64,000 nucleotides of DNA, from NCBI GenBank assembly GCA_011032825.1, contig JAADJZ010000036.1:62001-126000 (forward strand), written 5' to 3'. The notes beneath the pieces were generated by a model. That model saw only the letters and a list, made by a program, of their open reading frames with translations, was not told the DNA's origin and searched no databases. Source of the stretch: Massariosphaeria phaeospora. Taxonomy: Eukaryota > Ascomycota > Dothideomycetes > Pleosporales. A program made the position numbers and the translations under genes. Positions 20,880-30,834 of the stretch are shown piece by piece (position 1 is the first letter of the stretch; each line of letters starts with the position of its first letter).

Positions 20880-21840
20880 AGCTATAACGCTAGCGCTACT
20901 AACTTAGATAATATAAAAAATAATTAAGAACTACTCTAAAATAGCTAGTTTAATTCTATTAAGTTTATATAGTTTATATTTTGCAGCGTTAGCTAATAAA
21001 TTGTAACGTACTCTACAAGCAAGTAAACTACACAAGCAAGTAAACTACTTACGCTAAAACTCTACTAAAACTACAACAAATTAGCTTATTATATTGCTCT
21101 TTAGGCTAGTACAGCATATAATTGCATTAAATACTACTTTTGCGCTACATCTGCGTTATTTTTACACGTGCGCAAGTTGTGTTCTGCTTTGCTACACTTG
21201 CTATAGCGCTTTGCAAGCTAGTTGCTCTTATTAGCGCGCGCTTTTTTTTTGCTTTTTTTTTATTACTACGCGCACTAAACTTCTTTAGAGCTATTAACTT
21301 TTAGCTTTTTTTAACTATTAGTATTTTCTTTCTTTGTACACGCTTTCTTTTGTGCAATTTACGTTGCGTAGCAGCTTTGTTAGCTACTTAAAGCTTAGCT
21401 ACCTAGCTGCGCATTAACACTAAAAAATGCGCTATTCGCTTAGCGCCTTTTAAGAGCTTTCTAAAAGCATTAACTATTAAAGTAAATAAACTATCTACAT
21501 GTTGCTAAATTCTCTTTTAAATTAGCTTTAATTGTAATTTAAATTTAAAAGTATTGCTTGGTGTTTAGAACTGCTAGAGAGCGTTGATAATAAAAAGTAG
21601 TAATAGCGTGCGCAACTACACGTTAAGCTTTGATATAACTACTTCTAAGTTAAATAAAGCTAATCTAGCATTTCTAAACTTTTCTAAAATATTATTAGTT
21701 GTAATTAAAGCGCTAAAAGCAGCTTTGAAGCATAGTAAAAACTTAAGTTTCGTAATGTAGTTAATATAGCTGCGTATTACAGTACTTGTACATTTCGTGC
21801 ATAGTTTCAAGTCGTACACAATTCTTAAAACTAACACTTA
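20880..21840 (-). pseudogene. Fot1/pogo transposase relic (copy 2, C-terminal part)
   Basis: A minus-strand open stretch at 21,616-21,837 contains YITKLKFLLCFKAAF and RLALFNLEVVISKLNV, matching the Fot1 block after the DDE domain (family form ITKLEFLPAFKAAF .. GLVPFNPEAVISKL). Further down, near 21,150-21,205, is a decayed CCHC zinc knuckle (YSKCSKAEHNLRTC), typical of the Fot1 C-terminus. Later stops interrupt the frame. Confidence 0.75.
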
Positions 21841-21859
21841 AACTTTACTTTACTATAAT

Positions 21860-22089
21860 TTAATAACTAACGTACTTTACGAGCTCGCTAGATACACGAG
21901 TTCGCCGAACACTTTTGCTAAGCTTCTACCAAAACTACTTTATTCTAGCGCAAAACACTTTACTTTAGCTCTATATAAAGCAATCTAACTTAAAATATTA
22001 TTTAAAGTTTACTTTTACTACTTGCTTACACGTACGTGCGTTATGCTTAGTTTAACTACACTATTTATACTACTTTTAAAATAGTTTAC
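21860..22089 (-). pseudogene. Fot1/pogo 3' end fragment
   Basis: Reverse complement of 42,935-43,165, the 3' end of another Fot1 relic. It includes a segment ending near the palindromic-looking GTTCGCCGAACAC. It is cut off exactly at the LTR that starts at 22,090. Confidence 0.7.
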
Positions 22090-22309
22090 TGTAAAGGCTA
22101 AGCGAACTTGAAAAAGTTGTTTATTAGGCTTAGGTTAGTTCTCGAGGAATAAGTAAGTTCAATAGACTAAGAAAAGTTGTATAGCGTTTAATACTAAGGT
22201 AGTAGCAAGCTTCGTTTTGCAAAGAGTATAGAAGTCAAAGTAAAAGTTAACTTAGTAAATTGAAATTGAAAACGATAAGCTATAAGAGTTTATTGTTTTA
22301 GCTATATAC
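22090..22309 (-). repeat. 3' LTR of the outer gypsy element
   Basis: Starts TGTAAAGGCTAAGC on the plus strand and ends CTATATAC. Aligns end to end with 35,316-35,535, with mainly C/T and G/A differences. Confidence 0.85.
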
Positions 22310-22685
22310 GTAAGTGTGCTTTGTATAATTTTCTTGCTTTTGCAAAGCCGTTAGATTTATAAAAGCACTTTTAATCTCTTGCTCTTAAGGTGCTACAAAG
22401 AGCACGAAATTAGTAAAAGCATATAAAAAAGCTATGTCGTTGAGAAAAGTTTCTAGCTTATGCACTAAGCTTACTTAAAGTATAGTCGTGCTCTGTTACC
22501 TTTAACGCTAAAGTAAAAGCATTTTTTTCTTTTAGTAGCTTGGCGGATTATTGATTGTAACACTATTTCTCTTTTTCTATGCTTCGTTCTCGAAGCTTTT
22601 TTTTGCTATGCTAAAAGCTTTTTTTTCTAACAGTACTACACAACGTTTTAACTTTGCAATATTTATTAACTTGTTTAAAAACATT

Positions 22686-23180
22686 ATGCTTGTTGCTTGC
22701 TAAAGTTGTTGTTTTGCAAGCTTAGTTTGCAAAGTGCATGTTTGTTTAAAATAGTGTAATAAATGTAATCGTTAAAATTTTAAAAACTGTAATATTTAGA
22801 TTTTAGAAAGTAAGTAGGTGCTAATTCGTTAAAAGCGCAAGCGTTTTTAGGCTCGGCTAGAAGTAGTAAAAAAAAAAGTAGTAAAAGTTAAGTAAGCGTT
22901 GCGCAAAAATGCAAAGCGTGCAGCAAAAGCTATTGCAGTTAAAAAAGCAAGTATCTTGTTGCTAAAGTAGCAAAAAGCAACCGCAGGTTTTTCTAATAGT
23001 CTAGCGATGTTTTCTTTTACCTAGAGTGCGCTAGATAGCTTTAGCAACGAAGTGTAAAAAAGCAACGTTTTGTTGTACCTAACTAGTTTTAACAATACTG
23101 TGCTAAGATCTAGTAGTAGTTTGTAAAGTTTGTATCTAGTTTCTATGTGTTTTTGCTGTCTAAGTAGCTTAACTATTTAA
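22686..23180 (+). pseudogene. antisense Zn2Cys6-like ORF of the outer gypsy element
   Basis: One forward frame, opposite to the element's gag-pol, starts ATG at 22,686 and shows six cysteines spaced C-x2-C-x6-C-x8-C-x2-C-x7-C, inside the Zn2Cys6 range. A Lys/Arg/Ala-rich segment (KRAAKAIAVKKASILLLK) and then a Ser-rich part ending SSLTI before TAA follow. About a dozen in-frame stops are all TAA or TAG, as expected if CAA/CAG/TGG were hit by RIP. The ending resembles that of the antisense frame in the inner element (SSSLAIFAI then TAA). It lies between the 3' LTR and the former pol end, left of the nested insertion. The protein is dead here and its function is inferred only from the cysteine pattern. 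Confidence 0.55.
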
Positions 23181-23706
23181 CTAAGTATTTTTTCTAGTTA
23201 TCTACAACTTAGTGTGCAATAATTTTTTTAACTTTAAATTCGTTTTCTTTTTTAGTTTTATAGCGAAAGGTTTGCTAGAGTAGCGTTTGTAAGTTAGCTA
23301 GTTTTAACAAGAATATGTAGAATACTAGGTAGATTTTTGCGTCTTTAGGCAAGTTTAATTTGTAATTAACTAAGCTTCGTTGTTTTAATATTAAAAATAG
23401 TTTAACTTTAACGTTGTCTAGACCTTTGCTTAGTTGTTTTATGCGCAAATTCTTTGTAAAGAAATAAACTCTATTCTTTCTTTTTAGCTAAAGTGCTATT
23501 TTTTGTTTTTAGTTAACATATAAAATGCTTTAGCGTTGTGCTATTTCAAGTTTACTTTGTAGTAACTTATGTGTTTTTTTAAGTTTTTTTACTACTTTTG
23601 TAGCAGTTTTAGCTTTCGCGTTTAAAAACGTTTTTTTAAAAAAATGTAAGTGTTTTTTGTAATTCGCGTAGTAAAGTGTTTATTTTATAAACTTTAACAA
23701 CTTGTT

Positions 23707-24206
23707 TGTTATTAGAGGTTTCTCTTACCAAAGGTACGAGTTATCGAACTTAGAAATTCTACCTAAGAAATTGTTCTGTGTTCAAAAAGCTTAATAACAA
23801 CAAAGAAACAATCTCAATTTTATTCTAGATAGAATAACAAAGTAACAATCTATTGCCTATAGATTTAATCTATGTATAAAATGTACTTAGAAGAGTTAAC
23901 TACAAAGAATTCAAATTGTAAAGAAAATTTTGCTAATCTATATAGTTTTATAATTCTTTGCTAAAAGCGTTTTGCTTTGCTTGCTACGTTTTGCTACGCT
24001 GTAGCACTCGTAGCGCTCGTAGCAACTGTTGCTTAGTGTGCTACGTGCTAAGGCTTTGTAGCACTCGTAGCGCATTACGTAACTCTTGCTAACCTAATTC
24101 TACTTCGCGCGTTGCTGTACTTTTGTCTTGCAAATTTGCAAGCTTTAACAACTTTTCTACGTTGTTGCTTAGTCTACGATACTTAGTATTGTCTTTGTTT
24201 GTAACA
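23707..24206 (-). repeat. 3' LTR of the inner gypsy element
   Basis: 500 bp, TGTTA..TAACA. It contains a GTAGCACTCGTAGCGCTCGTAGC-like short repeat array. Nearly collinear with 30,330-30,829 and related to 19,566-20,036 and (reversed) 56,055-56,534. Confidence 0.92.
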
Positions 24207-24372
24207 TTATTTCTTTCTTTAAAAATATCGTCTTGATAGCTGTTCTGCTATGCTGTGCTAGTTCTTTTTGCGCTTTGCATTAAAAGTGCTCTTTTGTATA
24301 AAAGTAAGTTAACTTTAATTTCTATCGTGTCGTAACTTTCTTTTGTATTTTTTTAAGTTTTAAAGTCTAACT

Positions 24373-25044
24373 ATGCCTAAGGTTTTTGTATTTTCTTTTG
24401 CAAAGTTAACTGTTTGTAAGCACGCTTGTCTTGCGCGTATTTATGTAATAAATTACTTTGTAGCAAAGCCCTACCGTCGCTGCTTGTTAAAAAGTCTAAA
24501 GTGTTTTTTTTCGCCTAAAGGAACTTGTTTAGACTGTATTTCTTCTAGCTTGGTGTGTAGTTTTTTTCTTTTTAAAAAAAAGTTTGCTGCTGTTGCTAAG
24601 AAATAGCAGTTTCTGCGTTAAAAGCTTTTTGCAGTAGAATTTTAAAAGCTTAAAATTTGTTAGCGTGTTCTTAAGCTTCGAGCTTAAGTTAACGCAGTTG
24701 TTAGTAAAAAGAAAAAGTTGTTTGCTCGTAAGCTTGCGACAATTAAAAAAATAAAACGTTTTAAGAAAGTGCAGTCGAGCGCTTTTTCTAATTTTAAAAG
24801 TATAGCTTCTACTAATAGTCCTGTACTACCGCTATTTGAAACGCTTTTAGCTAACCTAGGCTAGTTACAAACTAACTTTTCTCTACTTACTTTTTTTTCT
24901 TTTAACTTTTCTGCTTTTTTAAAGAACTTGAATTTCTTGCTTTTAAATTTTGCTAGTAATACTTTCGTACTAGTTCCTTGCAGTTCGTAAAATTCTGTAT
25001 TAGTTCCTATGTATTCTAGCTCTCTAGCTATTTTTGCTATTTAA
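24373..25044 (+). CDS. antisense Zn2Cys6-like ORF of the inner gypsy element
   Basis: The frame starts ATG at 24,373 and is uninterrupted to TAG at 24,606 (77 codons), the longest open frame in the AT-rich half. It continues in the same frame to about 25,044 with stops that are all TAA or TAG in contexts where a Gln or Trp codon would be expected. Residues about 40-66 carry Y-RR-C-LLKSLK-C-FFSPKGT-C-LD-C-ISSSLV-C. With the Tyr read as a RIP-altered Cys (TGC to TAC), the spacing is C-x2-C-x6-C-x7-C-x2-C-x6-C, that of a fungal Zn2Cys6 cluster. A Lys/Arg-rich helix-like part (about 70-145) and a Ser/Leu-rich end follow. It lies between the element's 3' LTR and the integrase end, on the strand opposite to gag-pol. 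A homologous frame is at 55,647-55,868. Protein-coding origin is likely; DNA binding is inferred. Confidence 0.6.
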
Positions 25045-25249
25045 CTAAGTATTTCTACTAACGTCTAAACTTTTATAGGTTCTTAACTTCTTCGACTTTG
25101 TACTTTTCGTTTTTAAGTTTAATATTAGTTGCTACTTCGGCGTTTAGTAGTGCTAGTTTAAAAAGTAATTTGTAAAAAACTAGATGTATGCGCATGCTTG
25201 TAAGTAGCTGTAGTTTAAATAATACAAGTCCTTTAACCTCTAGGATTTT

Positions 25250-28200
25250 AAACAGTTTTATTTAAAAGTTGTTTAATTTGTTGCATAGTTGTTTAGTTTT
25301 TAGGTTTTTTTGTAAGAGAAAAACTCTATTCTTTTTTTTAAGAGTTGGTTTTTTAAGCTTTTTCTTGTTTGCTAACTTAGCTGTCGTAAAGTTTCTTTAA
25401 GCAATTCGTTGGCTTAATTTGTTGTATAATTCTTGCATTCTAGAAGCCTTGTTGTTTGCTGCTAGCAAAATGCTTTTAATATTCTTTAAATTTTAATAAG
25501 CTACTAGCTTATATCTATAGTTTGCGTAGTATAGCAAGTGTTCTATTGTCGTAAACCTTGTACTATTGTATACCAATTGTGCTGTTAGTAAAAGTTCAAC
25601 TTAGTTGTTTTGCAACTTGTTAGTGTACATTCGTAGGTACTGTTCTAGCGTTTAGTTTGTTTATTCTGTCTAGCCGTTTGTTTGCGAGTGAAAGCTAGTT
25701 GATAGCTTTTTCGCAACTTCTAACTAGGCTAGAAACGTATTCTAAAACTTTAATGTAAATAGTTTGTTTCTATTAGTAATAAACTGTTCTAGCAATTTGT
25801 AATTAGCTACAAGTGTTTTTGTAACCTCGTAAGCTATTTCTTCTACTATAATTGATTTTTCTGTTGGTACAAAATGTAATTCTTTAGTTAATTAATCTAC
25901 GATTACCAAAATCGAGTCGCATAGCCGTGCTAATTTAGGTTTTAACAATTTTAAAAGCTTTACTATAAAATCTATTGTAACGCTAATCTATAAGCGTGCG
26001 AGTAGTTCTAGCAGTTAAAGTAATTTGTAAAGCTTGTGTCTTTTAGGTTTGTTTTTAAAACAATCTAAACAGTTGCTTACTACTTTTTAAACTGTGTTTT
26101 GTACGTAGAATATTAAGTACTCGTTTAATATTTGTTAAACTATTTTGTTAATTCTTAAGTGTTTATATGCTTGTAAAGCATCTAATTTCTAAATAAGCTA
26201 TATAGCTTAAGTGTTGTTTGTAACTATCTATCTTTGCTAGTCGTTTTTGCTCTATTTTTAGTGCATTTTTTTTTTAATGCTTGTAACTTTAGCTATCTTA
26301 GCTAATCGCAGTTAGTTGTATTTGAAAGTTTTATCTAAGTTCCGTTGTAATACTAGGTCGTGCGTAACTAGTTTGTTAGTTTCTATAAAATTTAATCTTC
26401 GACTAAGCGCGTCTGCGGCTCTATTGTTAGTTTCTTTGCAATAGTAAATCTTGATGTTGTAATCTGCTATAAATTCAGCTTATCTAACTTGTTGTTAGTT
26501 TAATTTTTTAGTTGTAGTAAAGCTAGTAAAGTTCTAATAATCTAAGTATACTTGTACTTAGTGCTTTGCTTTTTTTAGCTGTGCTTTTTATTGTTTAAAA
26601 GCGTTTATTATTGCTAATAGCTTTTTATTGTAAACGTCGTAGTTAAGTTCTGCTTTTAAGAACTTTCTAGAATAGTAGAACACTAGTTTCTATTTCCTAT
26701 TGTTGCATTGCTGTAAGAGTATTGCTTCTAATGCGTAGTCTAAAGCATTGGTTTTTACTTAAGTTTTTCTTTTTAGGTCGTGCATCTATAGCATTAGTGC
26801 TGTAGTAAACTTCTTTTTAAGTTCTTAAAACGCTTATTCTTGTGCTTCTGTTTATTTGAACTTTTTATTTTTCTTAGTAACTTCTAAGAGTAGTGTCGTA
26901 GTTTTAGAGTAATTCTTAATAAACTTTTAATAAAAGTTAGCAAATTCTAGAAAGAACTACACGTTTTTTACTATTTTAGAAGTTAGCTATTTTTGTACAG
27001 TCTAGATTTTCTTCGGGTTCATTAACACACTTTTTCTTAAAATAATAAATCCTAGATAGCTAGTTTTTGTAACGTGAAATTTACATTTCTTTGAGTAAAG
27101 TAGTAGCTAGTACTGCTTTATTTTCCGTAGCACTTTTTTAACATGCTTTTAGTATTCTTCGAGCGTTTTTTTAAAGTATATTAATACGTTGTCTAAGTAC
27201 GCTGTAACAAAGATGTTTAAGTATTTGTATAGTACTTTGTTAATTAAGGCCTAAAACGTAGCTAAAGCATTAGTTAATTTAAACGGCATAACCTAGTACT
27301 TATAGAGTTTATATCTAGTTTTAAAAGCTGTTATCTATTCGTGCTCTTTTGCAATTTTAATGCGATAGTATTCGTCTCGTACGTTAAGTTTCGTAATTTA
27401 TTTTACTTTTTAAAGTTAATTTATAAGCTTTTAAATAAGCAGTAGTAAGTATTTGTTTTTCTATGTAACGTTGTTAAGATGTTAAAAATCTACGTATAGT
27501 TTCAATTCTTTATTCTTCTTAAGTACAAACAATATTAGCGAAGCTATTAAGCTTTCGCTTAGTTGTATGTATTCTTGCTAGATATTCTTTTAAATATATT
27601 TCTTTAATTCTTTCTGCTAGTTGTAAGTTAGGAAATACATTAGTTTTAGTCGCAGTTTTGTTTTTTTCTTGAAAATAATCTTATGATTTTATTTTTAGTA
27701 GTCTGCTAGATTGTGCTTTTTGTTTTTTTCAAAAAAACTTTTAAACTCTGCTTAGTATTTAGTAGAGAGGTTTTTAAACTTCTTTTTCTGTTTTTTAGAA
27801 AAGTTGAATCGTAGTTTGCTTGCTTTTGAAAGCGCAACTTGTCGTATCTATATAACGCCTATTTGCTAAAAGTTTTTTCTACAGATTCTCGCGATTTTGT
27901 AGAGTAAAATTAAACTAATTTTTCTAATCTTAGGTAAGCTTTGAATTGTTGATTTGTTTTGTTGTACTACAGCGACTTTCTTTCTAAGCCTTCGGCTGCG
28001 TATTGTTTTGTTTTTTTAATTAATATCGAAGTTGTGCTTTTGTAGCTAGTCGTACCTAATATACATGTTAAAACTTTTAAAGTTTATAATATTAATACAC
28101 TGTTAGTGCTTAATGCTCGCAGCTTTTAACTTAACTTTTTAGGTTTCTAGGTTGATTAAACTGTTTCTATATTCTAGTAGTTGTTCGTTAGCTAACACTA

Positions 28201-28700
28201 TTCGTATTAGTTAATTCTTAACTTAATAAAGTATTTTGTTCTTTTTTACTTATTTTAGGGAAACTAATGTTTAAGCAGCTTCGCTATTAAGTAGTGCAGT
28301 AAGCTCTTAGCTTGCGACTTTTGCTTTTACTTTTATGTAATTCTGTTCTAGTTGCGTTTTTTGTACGCTTTGTACGGTTGTGCTAAAAGCACTTATACTA
28401 TTCTAACTATAAGTCTAGTAGCTCGCTAGTTTTTTGCTAAAAAAGCTTTTAAGACTTGTTTTTTTAAAATGTTCTACTGCCTATAGTAATCGCACTAGTT
28501 AATAAAACATTCTCATAGCTATAGGTGTTTGCTGTAGTTTTGATTTTTAAAATTTTATTTAGTTGCGTATTTCTATAGCTAGTAGATCGCGCATTTTTGA
28601 GTGCAGAAAAGCTAGCGTGCTGCTTAACACGTTTCGTAGTTTTTTGCGCATAATTTGTTGTTGCATTCTAGGTAGTCCTTGTTTTTTAAACTTATAAGCT
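25250..28700 (-). pseudogene. pol relic of the inner gypsy element
   Basis: The minus-strand frames, interrupted by stops, show integrase C-terminal motifs near 25,640-25,700 (QTxGQTERIN-like), a NRAADALSRR RNase H/tether near 26,400, and a reverse transcriptase at 27,150-27,450. The RT contains LNVRDEYYRIKIA, a TRYKLYKY block, VMPFKLTNALATF and AYLDNVLIYFKKT. The family forms are LDVRDGYHRIKIA, MPFGLTNAPATF and YLDDVLIFSK. The YLDD catalytic box reads YLDN, a G-to-A change. Not functional. Confidence 0.85.
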
Positions 28701-28999
28701 ACTATTCTGTAATATGCTTGCTAAACTAGTGTGTTTAACACTTTTTGTTGTAACACTATGCCTATGCGCAGCTGCTGCCGTAGTTTTTAAACTAATTATT
28801 GTAGTTATGTACGTAACATTCTGTTACTGTACATTCGCTGTCTTCGAGCAAAACGTGTAATAGTAATTTTAGCTGTTGTTAAGCAAAAATTTTATTGTTT
28901 GCGTAGTATACACAGTTCTTTTCGTTGCACTAGTGCTAAAGTAGGTTTCCGTAATTGTTCTAATTCGCGAACTTTATTTTTTTTTTGTTAGTTTTTGTT

Positions 29000-30310
29000 G
29001 TGCTATTGCTGCTTTTGCAGCTTTCTATCTTTGTAGTTCTTTAATTTGTAGTTTTTTAAACTATTAGTCGCAGTACTAGGCAATGTAGGTAGTTTTACCG
29101 CACATTTAGCACTTGTAGTTTTAAAGTTAATTTGTAATTTCTTTTGCTTGTAGATAAGCGAGTTTTGTTTTCTAGTTTAACAGTTTCTTTGCTATTAAGT
29201 TTTTAACTTTAACCTACTTGCTGTTTGGTTTTTCGTAGATTCTTAGATATAGTATAGCTACTTGTTGTAGTTAAACTATAGCGATAGTAGCAGCTTGCGC
29301 GCCTGCTACTTTCTATAGTGTTTCTAAGTAGTTTTTGCAAAAGTGTTTGTTTTTATTGCATTGAAAACATACTTTATTGTTGTAACGCTTCTAGCGTTTT
29401 TTTTTAAACAGCTTGTTTTTAAAGTTTTGTTTTGTTAAAGTAGCATTCTTTTTATTAAACTGCTTTTGTAGTAGTTTGTTGTTCTAGATTCGTTTAACGC
29501 TGTCGATATTTATTAGGTCGTAGTAATAAGTTTTCTTGATCGTAGCTACTAGGCGTATGTATAGTTTAACAGTAGTTTTGCGTTTTTACTATTGCTGCTA
29601 TAGTCAATTGTTAATTTGTACTACAGTTTTAATTAATTCTTTAAGTTCTTCTAGTTTTTTGTTTCGACTAATTTTATTTTTTACGTGTTTTTTTAACTTC
29701 GCGTAGTAGAACTCGCATAAGCCGCGTTTTTCTACGTTGTCTACCTTGGCCTAAATTTTTTTAAACTTAATTGTGTATTTACTTGCTAATTTCTTTTGTC
29801 GTAGTAGTTTAAGTTTGTTTATAGCTTGTTGTGTTTTATCTACTTTCTCGTAGATCGTGTAAAGCTCTTTTTTAAACGATTTCTAGTTTTCGAAAATACA
29901 TTGCGTGTTTCGCTTTATTTCTTGCTTGCTGCTGCACTTAACATAGTCGTTTGCGTGTAACTAAAACTATTCTGCTGCGTTGTCTTTTATGTGCATTTTA
30001 GCTGCGAAGATTTTGTTTTGCTTCGTAAAAAAGCTTGTTGCATAGTAACAGCAGTAAAAGTTGATATTCGTAAGAAATAATTGTAGTGTTTTTTTTTCTT
30101 TGCTATATTTCTCTAGGGACAGTGCTTTCGCGGCACTACTAGTTCTTTGATTCTTTAGAATTGCTACTGTTTCTAACAGTTCGCTAATCTACTCGCTTAT
30201 TTGTTCTATCTAGTTAGCTTGCTTTGCTAGTACTATTGCTGCGGTGCGTGCTAGTGCTTCGGCGCTGCTACTACTTAAGCTTGCTAAAGTTGTTATATTG
30301 TCTTAGTTTC
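29000..30310 (-). pseudogene. gag relic of the inner gypsy element
   Basis: Minus-strand frames give a retrotransposon Gag pattern: a segment like KRNTQCIFEN-KSFKKEL near 29,900 and YTIKFKKI-AKVD followed by CEFYYAKLKKHVKN near 29,700. A zinc knuckle Y-KC-MCGKTTYIA-YCD lies near 29,075-29,120 with two stops in it. Confidence 0.75.
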
Positions 30311-30329
30311 AAACCTAAAGTAGTTAACG

Positions 30330-30829
30330 TGTTATTAGAAGCTTCTTTTACTAAAGGTACGAGTTATTAGACTTAGAAATTTCGCCTAAAGAATTGTTCT
30401 GTATTCAAAAAGCTTGATAACAACAAAAAAACAATCTTAATTTTATTCTAGATAGAATAACAAAGTAACAATCTGTTGCCTATAGATCTAATCTATGTAT
30501 AAAATATACTTAAAAGAGTTAACTACAAAAAATCCAAATTGTAAAGAAAATTCTGCTAATTTATATAGTTCTATAATTCTTTGCTAAAAGCGTTCTACTT
30601 TGCTTGCTACGTTTTGCTACGCCGTAGCACTCGTAGCGCTCGTAGCAACTGTTGCTTAGTGTGCTACGTGCTAAAGCTTTGTAGCACTCGTAGCGCATTA
30701 CGTAACTTTTGCTAACTTAATTTTGCTTCGCGCGTTGCTGTACTTTTGTCTTGCAAACTTGCAAGCTCTAACAACTTTTCTACGTCGTTGCTTAGTCTAC
30801 GATACCTAGTATTGTTTCTGTTTGTAACA
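30330..30829 (-). repeat. 5' LTR of the inner gypsy element
   Basis: 500 bp, same termini as the 3' LTR. Followed at 30,830-30,834 by the duplicated target TTGTT. Confidence 0.92.
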
Positions 30830-30834
30830 TTGTT

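Larger units (their letters stand above)
23707..30829 (-). mobile_element. inner Ty3/gypsy LTR retrotransposon with TSD TTGTT
   Basis: 7,123 bp with two 500-bp LTRs (23,707-24,206 and 30,330-30,829) that begin TGTTA and end TAACA on the plus strand. They are flanked by a perfect 5-bp duplication TTGTT (23,702-23,706 and 30,830-30,834). It sits inside the outer gypsy element, so it is younger. Sense is minus: gag about 29,000-30,300 with a CCHC knuckle near 29,075-29,120; reverse transcriptase about 27,150-27,450; RNase H with a NRAADALSRR segment near 26,400; integrase about 25,680-26,250. An antisense ORF lies at 24,373-25,044. Every long frame is broken by stops. Confidence 0.92.

Noticed and set aside
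21616..21837. Open 73-codon minus-strand frame as a possible small gene
   Set aside because: Its sequence is the C-terminal block of a Fot1/pogo transposase, so it is a transposon relic.
25250..30300. Gypsy env-like or viral genome interpretation
   Set aside because: Gag, RT, RNase H and integrase with LTRs and a 5-bp duplication fit an ordinary Ty3/gypsy retrotransposon; no envelope-like frame was seen.
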